In this document: positions 18,915 to 27,768 of the stretch, in pieces
Layout: every line of letters starts with the position of its first letter
Position numbering within the stretch: the stretch's first letter is position 1
Assembly (NCBI RefSeq): GCF_002407185.1
Contig: NZ_CP023563.1
Coordinates: forward strand, 2,046,001 to 2,110,000
Reading direction: 5' to 3'
Length of the DNA: 64,000 nt
From: Brachybacterium vulturis
Lineage (GTDB): Bacteria; Actinomycetota; Actinomycetes; Actinomycetales; Dermabacteraceae
Program-made: the position numbers and the translations under genes
The notes under the pieces: model-generated
Database searches by the model: none
Told to the model about the DNA's origin: nothing
What the model saw: only the letters and a program-made list of their open reading frames with translations

Positions 18915-20939
18915 GTGAACGACACCACCTCCGGCGCAGATCTTGCGGCGAAGAAGCTTCCCGAGCTGCAGGCCATCGCTGCCGAGCGCGGCATCAAGGG
19001 GGCCCGTCGGCTGCGCAAGGGCGAGCTGATCGAGGCGATCCGCGGGGGCGGAACGCCGCCGACGGCCACCGCGGCGGCCGACGCACCCGCGGCAGCGACC
19101 ACGCCCCCCGTGCAGGAGGCGCCCGCCGCGCCGGACGACGCCGGAGCGGAGGCGACCGGGCGCCCCGAGCGGTCCCGGTCCCGCTCGCGCTCCCGCGCCA
19201 CCGACTCCGGCGGATCGAACGGCGAGGCCGCGCCGGACCTCGGCATCGACGTGCCGAGCGCCGGCGGAGCCGGCCAGCAGCGGGACGAGCGCGGCGGCGA
19301 CTCCGAGAACCGCGACGACAGCGGCAACGACAAGGGCGGTCGGGAGAACGACAGCCGGGGGTCCCGCGGCGACGACCGCCGTGAGGACCGCAGCCGCGGT
19401 GACGACCGGCGTGAGGACCGCGGCCGCGGCGACGATCGCAGCCGCGGCGGCAACCAGCGCCGCCGGCTGGAGGACATTGAGCTCCCGGACCGCTCCGGGG
19501 AGCAGGACGACGATCGCCAGGGCGGTGACGGCTACGACGACGACCGTCGAGGTCGCTCCCGCAGCCGCAACCGCTCCCGCGATCGCAAGCGTCGTGGCCG
19601 CGGCGGCCAGAACGACCAGGGCAGCCAGAACTCCCAGGGCGGTCAGAACTCCCAGGGGGGCCAGAACTCTCAGGGGGGCCAGAGCTCCCAGGGCGGCCAG
19701 CAGGACGACGGCCAGGCCCGCGAGGGTGATGAGCTGATGACCATCGCCGGGATCCTCGACATCCGCGACAACAACGCCTACGTGCGCACCACCGGTTACC
19801 TCCCCGGTGCCAGCGACGTCTACGTGACCATGAACCAGGTCAAGCGCGCCGGCCTGCGCAAGGGTGATGCCATCTCCGGTCAGGTCAAAGCACCCCGGGA
19901 CGGCGAGGACCACCACGTCGAGCAGCAGCAGCACGGCGGCGGCCGCAACCGCCGCGGCAAGGGTGGCGGCGGCAACCAGAACAAGTACGCCGCACTGGTC
20001 CAGGTCGACACCGTCAACGGGATGCCGACCGACCGCGCCCGGCAGCGGGTCGACTTCAGCAAGCTCACGCCGCTGTACCCGGACGAGCGCCTCCGCCTGG
20101 AGACCGCACCGAATGCCGTCTCCCCGCGCATCATCGATCTCGTCTCGCCGATCGGCAAGGGCCAGCGCGGCCTGATCGTCGCGCCCCCGAAGGCCGGCAA
20201 GACGATCATCATGCAGCAGATCGCCAATGCGATCACCGTGAACAACCCCGAGGTCCACCTCATGGTCGTGCTCGTCGACGAGCGCCCCGAGGAGGTCACC
20301 GACATGCAGCGGACGGTCAAGGGCGAGGTCATCGCCTCGACCTTCGACCGCCCGGCCTCGGACCACACCATCGTCGCCGAGCTCGCCATCGAGCGGGCCA
20401 AGCGCCTGGTGGAGATGGGACGCGACGTGGTGGTCCTGCTGGACTCGCTCACTCGCCTGTCCCGTGCCTACAACCTGGCCGCCCCGGCCTCCGGCCGGAT
20501 CCTCTCCGGCGGTGTCGACGCCTCCGCGCTGTACCCGCCCAAGCGGTTCTTCGGGGCGGCGCGCAACATCGAGCACGGCGGCTCGCTGACGATCCTCGCC
20601 TCGGCGCTGGTGGAGACCGGTTCCAAGATGGACGAGGTCATCTTCGAGGAGTTCAAGGGCACCGGCAACATGGAGCTGCGGCTCTCGCGCCACCTCGCCG
20701 ACAAGCGGATCTTCCCGGCCGTCGACGTCAACGCCTCCGGCACCCGCCGGGAGGAGGCGCTGATGGGCAAGGAGGAGCTGGCCATCATGTGGAAGCTCCG
20801 CCGTGTCCTGGGCTCCCTCGAGCAGCAGCAGGCGCTCGAGCTGCTCATGGAGCGGGTGAAGAAGTCCCAGTCGAACTCCGAGTTCCTGATGACGGTCCAG
20901 AAGAACACGCCCAGCGTGGGCGGGCGCAGCACGGACTGA
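18915..20939 (+). CDS. rho: Transcription termination factor Rho with long disordered insert
   Basis: 674 residues from GTG 18915 with AGGAAGGAA just upstream. Rho is the hexameric RNA-dependent ATPase that ends transcription. The N-terminal Rho_N helix bundle (AAKKLPELQAIAAERGIKGA) is followed by a basic, polar insert: RGDDRRED repeats near residues 150-175 and four to five copies of SQNSQGGQ-type repeats near 232-262. The RNA-binding cold-shock-like domain and the ATPase core follow, with Walker A PPKAGKTIIMQQ near residue 424, the VVLLDSLTRLSRAYN region and GGSLTILASALVETGS. N-terminal inserts are typical of actinobacterial Rho. Two tandem hairpins follow the gene. Confidence 0.97.
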   Translation: MNDTTSGADLAAKKLPELQAIAAERGIKGARRLRKGELIEAIRGGGTPPTATAAADAPAAATTPPVQEAPAAPDDAGAEATGRPERSRSRSRSRATDSGGSNGEAAPDLGIDVPSAGGAGQQRDERGGDSENRDDSGNDKGGRENDSRGSRGDDRREDRSRGDDRREDRGRGDDRSRGGNQRRRLEDIELPDRSGEQDDDRQGGDGYDDDRRGRSRSRNRSRDRKRRGRGGQNDQGSQNSQGGQNSQGGQNSQGGQSSQGGQQDDGQAREGDELMTIAGILDIRDNNAYVRTTGYLPGASDVYVTMNQVKRAGLRKGDAISGQVKAPRDGEDHHVEQQQHGGGRNRRGKGGGGNQNKYAALVQVDTVNGMPTDRARQRVDFSKLTPLYPDERLRLETAPNAVSPRIIDLVSPIGKGQRGLIVAPPKAGKTIIMQQIANAITVNNPEVHLMVVLVDERPEEVTDMQRTVKGEVIASTFDRPASDHTIVAELAIERAKRLVEMGRDVVVLLDSLTRLSRAYNLAAPASGRILSGGVDASALYPPKRFFGAARNIEHGGSLTILASALVETGSKMDEVIFEEFKGTGNMELRLSRHLADKRIFPAVDVNASGTRREEALMGKEELAIMWKLRRVLGSLEQQQALELLMERVKKSQSNSEFLMTVQKNTPSVGGRSTD

Positions 20940-20953
20940 CGTCCGCACCGCAC

Positions 20954-20970
20954 ACCGTGCTGAGCACGGT
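20954..20970 (+). terminator. First hairpin after rho
   Basis: ACCGTGC-TGA-GCACGGT, a 7-bp stem 14 nt after the rho stop codon. It is followed by a much stronger hairpin. Confidence 0.5.
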
Positions 20971-20980
20971 ACGGAGCTCG

Positions 20981-21012
20981 AGGGGCACCTCCACCGCGGT
21001 GGAGGTGCCCCT
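20981..21012 (+). terminator. Strong palindromic terminator after rho
   Basis: A 32-nt perfect palindrome (AGGGGCACCTCCACCG and its complement) followed by TTCTCGT. This is the stronger of two tandem hairpins and separates rho from the oxidoreductase operon. Confidence 0.8.
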
Positions 21013-21078
21013 TCTCGTGTCGGCGCCGTGCAGTCCACCGTTCCGTGGTGCCCCGCTCCCTCGCGACGGCGGACGGCA

Positions 21079-21107
21079 TTGCCCAGGAGGACAGGACGGG
21101 ATAGCGT
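21079..21107 (+). promoter_or_regulatory. Promoter of the oxidoreductase-lacI operon
   Basis: TTGCCC (21079-21084), 17-nt spacer, TAGCGT (21102-21107). The predicted start point is near 21114, at the left edge of a perfect palindromic operator. This is the best -35/-10 pair I found in the window. Confidence 0.55.
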
Positions 21108-21114
21108 GATCCCA

Positions 21115-21132
21115 GCCGTGAACGTTCACGGC
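21115..21132. promoter_or_regulatory. LacI-type operator, 18-bp perfect palindrome
   Basis: GCCGTGAACGTTCACGGC, with the central CG and TGAACGTTCA core typical of LacI/GalR operators. It lies at the predicted transcription start, where a bound repressor would block initiation. The LacI-family gene is the second gene of the same operon, so autorepression is the simple reading. Confidence 0.75.
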
Positions 21133-21169
21133 CCCTTGCCTCCCACCTGCGAAGGACGTCGACGTCGAC

Positions 21170-23182
21170 ATGAGCACTCTCTCCACCCCGTTCCGCTGGG
21201 CAGTCCTCGGGCCCGGCGGGATCGCCCGGCGCTTCGCCTCGCAGCTGTCCTCCTCGCAGGACGGTGTGCTGGTGGCCGTCGGCAGCAGCTCTGCCGAGCG
21301 GGCGAAGGCCTTCGCGGAGGAGTTCCCCCTGGACGGACCGGCGCTGATCGGCGACTACGCGCAGGTGCTCGCGAGCGACCAGGTCGATGCCGTCTACATC
21401 TCCACCGTCCACACCGGACATGCGCGCCTGGCCGCGCTGGCCCTCGAGGCGGGCAAGCACGTGCTGTGCGAGAAGCCGCTGACCCCGAACTCCGGCACCA
21501 CCATGGCGCTGATCGACCTCGCCGCCCGCAGCGGGAAGGTCCTGCTCGAGGCCTTTATGTACCGCTTCCATCCCCAGACCGTCCGGGTCCTGGAGCTGGT
21601 GGCCGAGCGGGCGATCGGCGAGATCACGCACGTGGACGCCTCCTTCTCCTTCGATACCGGCGCTCGCAGCGGCCGCCTGTTCGACCTGAGGACCGCTGGG
21701 GGCGGCATCCTGGACGTGGGCTGCTACCCGATGTCCTTCGCCCGCTTCGTCGCCGGCGCCGCCCAGGGCCGCGCCGCCGCCGAGCCGGCCACGATCACCG
21801 GCAGCGGCACCCTGGGGGAGACGGGCGTGGACGAATGGGCCACCGCGGAGCTCACCTTCCCCGGCGGGATCACGGCGAGCCTGCGCACGGGCGTGCGCCT
21901 GGCGGACCCGCAGTCCGCGACGATCACCGGGACCCGCGGTGTGATCCGCCTCAGTGATCCATGGGGACTGGGGGAGGAGACCTGCATCGAGCTGGATGTC
22001 GTGGGTGAGCAGCCCCGACGGATCGAGATCCCTGCGGCCCCTGCCTACGCTCTGGAGGCCGACGCCCTCGCCCGCGCCGCCCGTGACGGCGGTGGCGTTC
22101 CCGAGCTCACCGGTGAGAACTCCTGGGGGCAGGCGCGCGCACTGGATCAGTGGCGAGAGCAGATCGGTCTGCGCTACCCCTTCGAGGCCGACGATGCGGA
22201 CATCCCCACCCTGACCGGCCGGCCCCTGGCCCCCGGCGGTGTGCAGGCCGGACCGGCCATGACCTACGGGCGCATCCCCGGGGTCGACAAGCGGGTCTCC
22301 CGCCTGGTGATGGGCTGCGACAACCAGATGAACCTGGCCCACGCCTCCGCGATGTTCGATGCCTACGTCGAGATCGGCGGAACCACCTTCGACACCGCCT
22401 ACGTCTACGGCGGCGGCCACATCGAGAAGCTCTTCGGCCAGTGGGTGCGCAACCGCGGCGCGCGCGAGGACGTCGTGGTCATCACCAAGGGGGCGCACAC
22501 CCCGCACTGCGATCCGGCGTCGATCACCCGTCAGCTCGAGGAGTCCCTCGAGCGTCAGGGCACCGACTACGCGGATCTCTACATGATGCACCGCGACAAC
22601 CCGGAGGTCCCGGTCGGCGAGTTCGTCGACGTCATGGACGAGCACCTGCGGGCCGGACGCATCCGCGCCTACGGCGGATCGAACTGGACCCCGGAGCGCG
22701 TGGACGAGGCCAATGCCTATGCGAAGGCCAACGGCCGCACCGGCTTCACCATCCTGTCCAACCACTTCGGCCTGGCCGAGGCGCTGGATGTGCCGTGGGC
22801 CGGCTGCGTCCACGCCGCCGATGCGCAGTCCAAGGCGTGGCTCGAGGAGCGCGGTATCGCCCTGCTGCCCTGGTCCTCGCAGGCGCGCGGCTTCTTCACC
22901 GGCCGTGCCCATCCCGAGGACCGCTCGGATGCGGAGCTCGTGCGCTGCTACTACAGCGACGACAACTTCGAGCGACTGGCCCGGGCGGAGGAGCTGGGAC
23001 GTGAGCGCGGGGTCCCGGCCACCGCGATCGCCCTGGCCTTCGTGCTGCACCAGAAGTTCCCGACCTTCGCGCTGTTCGGCCCGCGCAGCATCGCGGAGAT
23101 GCGCTCCTCGACCCTGGGCCTGGGAGTCGAGCTGACCGAGGGCGAGCTGGCCTGGCTCGACCTGAGGGCTCCGGCCCGGTGA
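21170..23182 (+). CDS. Gfo/Idh/MocA oxidoreductase fused to aldo/keto reductase
   Basis: 670 residues with two oxidoreductase domains. Residues 1 to about 330 are Gfo/Idh/MocA: the nucleotide loop WAVLGPGGIARRFA, and CEKPL near residue 101 supplying the conserved Lys. From about residue 364 the protein becomes an aldo/keto reductase: FDTAYVYGGG (Asp and Tyr of the tetrad, near 407-412), VITKGA (Lys, about 441) and DLYMMHRDNP (His, about 474). Both active sites look complete. Such enzymes act on sugars or polyols with NAD(P), so a two-step oxidation-reduction or epimerisation of one substrate is plausible but unproven. It shares an operon (GTGA overlap) with a LacI regulator behind a palindromic operator. 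In related genomes rho is followed directly by rpmE, so this pair looks inserted. Confidence 0.88.
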   Translation: MSTLSTPFRWAVLGPGGIARRFASQLSSSQDGVLVAVGSSSAERAKAFAEEFPLDGPALIGDYAQVLASDQVDAVYISTVHTGHARLAALALEAGKHVLCEKPLTPNSGTTMALIDLAARSGKVLLEAFMYRFHPQTVRVLELVAERAIGEITHVDASFSFDTGARSGRLFDLRTAGGGILDVGCYPMSFARFVAGAAQGRAAAEPATITGSGTLGETGVDEWATAELTFPGGITASLRTGVRLADPQSATITGTRGVIRLSDPWGLGEETCIELDVVGEQPRRIEIPAAPAYALEADALARAARDGGGVPELTGENSWGQARALDQWREQIGLRYPFEADDADIPTLTGRPLAPGGVQAGPAMTYGRIPGVDKRVSRLVMGCDNQMNLAHASAMFDAYVEIGGTTFDTAYVYGGGHIEKLFGQWVRNRGAREDVVVITKGAHTPHCDPASITRQLEESLERQGTDYADLYMMHRDNPEVPVGEFVDVMDEHLRAGRIRAYGGSNWTPERVDEANAYAKANGRTGFTILSNHFGLAEALDVPWAGCVHAADAQSKAWLEERGIALLPWSSQARGFFTGRAHPEDRSDAELVRCYYSDDNFERLARAEELGRERGVPATAIALAFVLHQKFPTFALFGPRSIAEMRSSTLGLGVELTEGELAWLDLRAPAR

Positions 23183-24162
23183 GCGCCGAGGCGCGCAGGG
23201 CCACGATCGTCGACGTCGCCGAGCGGGCCGGGGTCTCCCGGCAGACGGTCTCCCGGGCGATGAACGACCAGTCCGGCATCAGCATCGACACCCGCGAACG
23301 TGTCCTCGCGGCGGCGCGGGAGCTGAACTACCGCCCCTCCCGCTTCGGCCGCGGTCTCGTGGAGCAGGGGCCGATCACCCTCGGCCTGGTCGTGGAGGAT
23401 CTCTCCAACGCCTACTTCGCCGAGCTCGGTGCCGCGGTGGTCCGCGCCTGCGCACCGTACGGCTGGAACGTGGTGCTCTCCGAGGCGCTGCACGCCCCGC
23501 ACCCCGACCAGGTGGCGGGCGACCTGGCGCGCCGGGTCGACGCGCTCGTCGGCTACGGCGTGCTGACCGCCGACATCCGCGGCAAGGGCGGGATGCCGGT
23601 GGTGCAGCTGGACGGCCGCCCGTCGCAGCTCGCCGAGGGCGGCGTCATCGAGCTGGTCCGCGAGCCCGCCATGGCGGCGCTGGCCCAGCACCTGCTCGAG
23701 GCCGGGGCGCGGCGGCCCGTGGTCCTCGACCTCGTCGGCGGTCTCGGCCGCTCCCGCAGCCTCGCGCTCGCGTCGGCGCTGCGTCCGCTGGTCGGCGGCG
23801 GTGTGGTCCCGGTGCGGGAGGTGGACGCGCGTGAGCGGCACCGGGAAGCCCTCGAGGAGATCCTGGCCGACGGCACGGACACGATCGTCGCCTTCAACGA
23901 CGAGCTCGCCGTCCGCCTGCTGCGGACCCTGCGCAGCCTCGGGAAGGACGTGCCGGGCCAGGTGCGTCTGGTGGGTGTCGACGGTCTTGAGATCGCCTCG
24001 CTGGTCACCCCCGAGCTCACCACTCTGAGCCTCGACATCGAGACGGTGGCCCGCGAGACGGTCTCGCTGGTGGCCGGGATGCTCGACGGCTCCGTCCCGC
24101 TCAGCGGGGAGGCGGCGCATCGGGCGGTGCCCTACCAGCTCGAGGTGCGCGCCTCGAGCTGA
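23179..24162 (+). CDS. LacI-family transcriptional regulator
   Basis: 327 residues from GTG 23179, overlapping the upstream gene by 4 nt. N-terminal LacI helix-turn-helix (TIVDVAERAGVSRQTVSRAM) and hinge helix, then a periplasmic-binding-protein-like ligand domain starting ITLGLVVEDLSNAYFAELG. The effector is probably a sugar or polyol related to the substrate of the fused oxidoreductase. It most likely binds the palindrome at 21115-21132 and represses its own operon; this is inferred from position and motif. Confidence 0.92.
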   Translation: MSAEARRATIVDVAERAGVSRQTVSRAMNDQSGISIDTRERVLAAARELNYRPSRFGRGLVEQGPITLGLVVEDLSNAYFAELGAAVVRACAPYGWNVVLSEALHAPHPDQVAGDLARRVDALVGYGVLTADIRGKGGMPVVQLDGRPSQLAEGGVIELVREPAMAALAQHLLEAGARRPVVLDLVGGLGRSRSLALASALRPLVGGGVVPVREVDARERHREALEEILADGTDTIVAFNDELAVRLLRTLRSLGKDVPGQVRLVGVDGLEIASLVTPELTTLSLDIETVARETVSLVAGMLDGSVPLSGEAAHRAVPYQLEVRASS

Positions 24163-24293
24163 CCGGAGCGATGTAGCGCACGCCGCACCCGGAATCCTCG
24201 CGCATGAGGGGCCGGGCGTGGCACACTGTGACGTCGGTTCTGGTTCACGGTGCCCGCCGGGCGCCGACCCAGCGACCCCGAGCAAGGAGAGAC

Positions 24294-24506
24294 ATGAAGG
24301 CTGAGATCCACCCCGCATACGTCGAGACCCAGGTGACCTGCACCTGCGGCAACTCGTTCACCACCCGCAGCACCAAGACCGACGGCGCGATCAGCACCGA
24401 GGTCTGCTCCGCGTGCCACCCGTTCTACACGGGCAAGCAGAAGATCCTGGACACCGGCGGCCGCGTCGCCCGCTTCCAGGCCCGTTACGGCAAGAAGGAC
24501 GCCTGA
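24294..24506 (+). CDS. rpmE: 50S ribosomal protein bL31, zinc type
   Basis: 70 residues from ATG 24294 with AAGGAG upstream. The pattern CTCGNSF and later [12 protein letters not shown] gives the cysteines of the zinc-containing (C+) form, as opposed to the zinc-free paralogue made under zinc limitation. A frame extends to 24204 but the conserved protein starts at MKAEIHP. The first copy of a 43-nt repeat begins in the last codon of the gene. Confidence 0.96.
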   Translation: MKAEIHPAYVETQVTCTCGNSFTTRSTKTDGAISTEVCSACHPFYTGKQKILDTGGRVARFQARYGKKDA

Positions 24507-24630
24507 GCGACGTACTGCGAGGGACGAGCGGTAGGAGCTCGGGACTGAGCAGAGCCTGAGCGACGTCCTGCGAGGGACGAGCGGCAGGAGCTCGGGCGAC
24601 GACCCAGCCTGAGCCCGCGCGACGTCCTAG
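24501..24630. repeat. REP-like direct repeats after rpmE
   Basis: Two 43-nt copies (24501-24543 and 24554-24596), 53 nt apart, differ at only two positions; a decayed third copy spans about 24607-24630. Each unit contains a short inverted element (TCCTGC / GCAGGA in copy 2). The first copy starts with the last codon and stop of rpmE. Resembles the GAGGGACGAGCG-type intergenic repeats I recall from Micrococcales genomes. Confidence 0.7.
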
Positions 24631-24647
24631 CAGCAGAGAGCATTCTC

Positions 24648-24685
24648 CGACGCCGGTGCGCGCCCCAGGGCGTGCACCGGCGTCG
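24648..24685 (+). terminator. Terminator after rpmE
   Basis: A 12-bp perfect stem CGACGCCGGTGC / GCACCGGCGTCG with extra pairing inside (GCCC/GGGC). It separates rpmE from prfA. Confidence 0.75.
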
Positions 24686-24731
24686 TCGCATGTGAGCACG
24701 GAGGAGTCGGGTGGCTGACGAAGGAGCATCG

Positions 24732-25868
24732 ATGAGCGAGCACCACGCGGGCGATCGTCTCGCGCCGCTGCGCCACGAGCATGCTCGCCTGCAGGAGTCG
24801 ATGGCGGACCCGGCCCTGCACGAGGATGCCGCCCGCGCCCGTCGCGTGGGTCGCCGCTACGCGGAGCTGGAGGGGATCCTCGAGGCCGCGGCGCAGCTGG
24901 ACGCCACCACGGCGGACCTCGAGACCGCCCGGGAGCTCGCGGAGCTGGGGGAGGGGGACGAGGAGCTGGCCGTCGAGACGGAGCAGCTGGAGGCCCGCCT
25001 CACCGAGCAGCGTGAGCATCTCGAGGACCTGCTCGCCCCCCGCGACCCCGACGACGCCCGGGACGTGATCCTCGAGATCAAGGCCGGTGCCGGTGGGGAG
25101 GAGTCCGCGCTCTTCGCGGCGGAGATGCTGCGCATGTACCGTGCCTTCGCCGAGTCCCAGGGCTGGCGGGTGGAGGTCCTCACCTCTGCCGAGTCCGATC
25201 TCGGCGGCCTCAAGGACGTCACCGTCGCGATCGCCGCACGAGGTGCCGGTGGCCCGGGCGCGGGCGTCTATGCCCATCTCAAGCACGAAGCCGGGGTGCA
25301 TCGGGTCCAGCGCGTCCCGGTCACGGAGTCCCAGGGAAGGATCCACACCTCCGCGGTCGGTGTGCTGGTGCTGCCCGAGGCCGATGAGGCGGACGAATCG
25401 GACGTGCTCGCCGAGGCGATGGCCCCGGCGAACCTGCGCATCGACGTCTTCCGCTCCAGCGGTCCGGGCGGACAGAGCGTGAACACCACCGACTCCGCCG
25501 TCCGGATCACGCACCTGCCCACCGGGGTGGTGGTCTCCTGCCAGGACCAGAAGAGCCAGCTGCAGAACCGGGAGCAGGCGCTGCGGATCCTGCGCACCCG
25601 CCTGCTGGACGCCCGCCGTGCGGAGCAGGAGGCGCAGTCCTCCGCCACCCGGCGCTCGCAGGTGCGGACCGTGGACCGCAGCGAGCGCATCCGCACCTAC
25701 AACTTCCCCGAGTCCCGGGTCGCCGACCATCGCACCGGCTTCAAGGCGGGCAACCTCGCCCAGGTCCTGGCCGGCGACCTCGGCGACCTCATCGCCTCCT
25801 CCCGCGACGCCGAGCGCGCAGCGCGTCTGGCCGAGGCCCAGGCCGGGACCGACCAGGAGCGCTCCTGA
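24732..25868 (+). CDS. prfA: Peptide chain release factor 1
   Basis: 378 residues. RF1 reads UAA and UAG. Visible: the tripeptide anticodon region as [10 protein letters not shown] (PVT instead of the common PAT) near residue 196, and the GGQ loop [19 protein letters not shown] near residue 245, methylated by PrmC, the next gene. I prefer ATG 24732, with AAGGAG 5 nt upstream; GTG 24711 with GGAGGAG 4 nt upstream would add seven residues. The TGATG overlap with prmC couples enzyme and substrate. Confidence 0.96.
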   Translation: MSEHHAGDRLAPLRHEHARLQESMADPALHEDAARARRVGRRYAELEGILEAAAQLDATTADLETARELAELGEGDEELAVETEQLEARLTEQREHLEDLLAPRDPDDARDVILEIKAGAGGEESALFAAEMLRMYRAFAESQGWRVEVLTSAESDLGGLKDVTVAIAARGAGGPGAGVYAHLKHEAGVHRVQRVPVTESQGRIHTSAVGVLVLPEADEADESDVLAEAMAPANLRIDVFRSSGPGGQSVNTTDSAVRITHLPTGVVVSCQDQKSQLQNREQALRILRTRLLDARRAEQEAQSSATRRSQVRTVDRSERIRTYNFPESRVADHRTGFKAGNLAQVLAGDLGDLIASSRDAERAARLAEAQAGTDQERS

Positions 25869-26773
25869 TGTCCGGTGGGGAGGCCCGCAGCCGCCTGCGC
25901 TCCGCCCTGGCGGACACGACGCGGCAGCTCGGCGAGGCCGGGGTCCCCTCGCCCAGCGTCGACGCCCGGGCGCTGATCGCCCATGCCGCGGGGACCGAGA
26001 GGCCGCTGGTCATGGTCGAGGAGCTGCCGGAGGGATTCGCGCAGCAGCTCGCGCACCTCACCGCCCGTCGCGCACAGCGCGAGCCGCTGCAGCTGATCCT
26101 GGGGCGCGCCCCGTTCCGGCACCTGCTGCTCGATGTGCGGCCCGGCGTCTTCATCCCGCGGCCCGAGACCGAGCTCGCGGTGGACCTGATGCACCAGCAC
26201 CTGGACGGGCCGCCGCACGAGGTGGTCGACCTCTGCGCAGGCTCCGGCGCGCTGGGTGCGGCCGTCCTCGACGAGCTGCCGCGCTCGCGCGTGCTGTCCG
26301 TGGAGATCGACGCCGCCGCCGCGGAGCTGACCGCCCACAACCTCGAACGGGCGGGCACCGGACGCGGCCGCGTCCTGCAGGCCGACCTGCTGGGGGAGAT
26401 CCCCCAGCTGGCGGCGGTCGCGCCGGTGGATGCCGTGCTGTCCAACCCTCCCTACATCCCGCCCGACGCCCTGCCGCGCGATGCCGAGGTGCTCGAGCAC
26501 GATCCGCACCGCGCCCTGTTCGGCGGCGGGGACGACGGACTCGAGGTGCCCCGTGCCGTCATCACCTGGGCGCGACGGCTGCTGCGGCCCGGTGGGGTGC
26601 TGATCATGGAGCACGCGGACGTGCAGGGGAAGGCGGCCCTCGCCGCCGCCACGGACTGCGGCGGCTTCGACCTGCTCAGAACTGTCCCCGACCTGACCGG
26701 TCGGGACCGATTCCTGGTGGCGCGTCGCGCCCCCGGGGAACCGACCAGCGGAAGTGAGAGACTGTCCCGGTGA
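25868..26773 (+). CDS. prmC: Release factor glutamine methyltransferase
   Basis: 301 residues, ATG 25868 sharing one base with the prfA stop. It methylates the Gln of the GGQ motif in release factors. The N-terminal helical domain is followed by the Rossmann methyltransferase with VVDLCAGSGALG and the substrate-binding NPPYIPP near residue 193. Overlaps the next gene by GTGA. The prfA-prmC-tsaC order is widely conserved. Confidence 0.95.
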   Translation: MSGGEARSRLRSALADTTRQLGEAGVPSPSVDARALIAHAAGTERPLVMVEELPEGFAQQLAHLTARRAQREPLQLILGRAPFRHLLLDVRPGVFIPRPETELAVDLMHQHLDGPPHEVVDLCAGSGALGAAVLDELPRSRVLSVEIDAAAAELTAHNLERAGTGRGRVLQADLLGEIPQLAAVAPVDAVLSNPPYIPPDALPRDAEVLEHDPHRALFGGGDDGLEVPRAVITWARRLLRPGGVLIMEHADVQGKAALAAATDCGGFDLLRTVPDLTGRDRFLVARRAPGEPTSGSERLSR

Positions 26774-27768
26774 CCGTGCACGACACCCAGAACCCAGAGT
26801 CCCGCGAGGACGCCCTCGCCGCCGCCGTCGACGCCGTGCGCGGCGGAGACCTGATCGTCCTGCCGACGGACACCGTCTACGGCATCGGGGCGGATGCGTT
26901 CACCCCGGACGCCGTCCAGGCCCTGCTCGAGGCGAAGGGCCGCGGCCGTGACACCCCGCCGCCGGTGCTGATCGGCGACCATGCCGTGCTGCTGGCCCTG
27001 GCCGCGGACGTCCCCGACTACGTCGAGGACCTCACCGACGAGCTGTGGCCGGGCGCCCTCACCCTGATCCTCACGGCTCAGCGGTCACTGACCTGGGACC
27101 TGGGGGAGACCCACGGCACCGTGGCGCTGCGGATGCCGGATGACGAGATCGCCCTCGAGCTGCTGCGCCGCACCGGTCCGCTCGCCGTCTCCAGTGCGAA
27201 CCGTCACGGCAGGCCCGCCGCGCTCAGCGTGCTGGATGCCGCCACGCAGCTCGGCGATGCCGTCGAGATCTATCTCGACGACGGACCGGCCCGCATCGGC
27301 GAGAGCTCCACCATCCTGGACACCACCGTGACCCCGGCGGAGATCGTGCGCGAAGGCGCCATCTCCAAGGAGCGGATCATCGAGGTGGTCGGCGACATCT
27401 TCGCCGCGCCCGAGCCCGAGTCCGAGCCCGAATCCGCGCCCGAGAGCTCCGAGGAGGGGTCCCCGGGCGAGGACACCTCTGAGGCGAGCTCGGACGGTGC
27501 GCAGAGCGGCGCCGAGACGGCGGTCGAGGCTGAGCCGTCCGCCGAGCCCGGGGCGGCCGATCCCCGCAGCGCCGAGCCCGCACCCCCGGCGGCGAGCACG
27601 TCGGTGCTGGATCTTCCCGCCGAGCCCGGGCCGGCCCCTGACGCCGCAGCTGCCGGCGTGCAGGAACCGGCCTCCGAGACCCCCCTCGAGGGCGTCGGCG
27701 AGCAGACGCCGACCACCGCATCCGAGCCCGCTGCGGATGAGGGCGGATCGCAGAGCACGCCCGGGTGA
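26770..27768 (+). CDS. L-threonylcarbamoyladenylate synthase (YrdC/Sua5 type) with acidic tail
   Basis: 332 residues. The first 210 form the YrdC domain: LIVLPTDTVYGIGADAF, LTDELWPGALTLIL, VALRMPDDEIAL and AVSSANRHGRPA. It makes threonylcarbamoyl-AMP for t6A, the substrate of TsaD. The remaining about 120 residues are Glu/Ser/Pro/Ala-rich, without predicted fold (EPESEPESAPESSEEGSPGE), not the Sua5 C-terminal domain. Some standard contacts are altered (KGRGRDTPPPVL where KRP-type motifs are common). The tail ends just before the overlapping wecA start. Confidence 0.93.
   Translation: MTVHDTQNPESREDALAAAVDAVRGGDLIVLPTDTVYGIGADAFTPDAVQALLEAKGRGRDTPPPVLIGDHAVLLALAADVPDYVEDLTDELWPGALTLILTAQRSLTWDLGETHGTVALRMPDDEIALELLRRTGPLAVSSANRHGRPAALSVLDAATQLGDAVEIYLDDGPARIGESSTILDTTVTPAEIVREGAISKERIIEVVGDIFAAPEPESEPESAPESSEEGSPGEDTSEASSDGAQSGAETAVEAEPSAEPGAADPRSAEPAPPAASTSVLDLPAEPGPAPDAAAAGVQEPASETPLEGVGEQTPTTASEPAADEGGSQSTPG

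Noticed and set aside
19610-19700. Short tandem repeats that could look like a CRISPR array
   Set aside because: They encode SQNSQGGQ-type repeats in frame within rho; there are no spacers.
24204-24293. N-terminal extension of rpmE
   Set aside because: Conserved bL31 proteins start at MKAEIHP, and AAGGAG lies just before ATG 24294.
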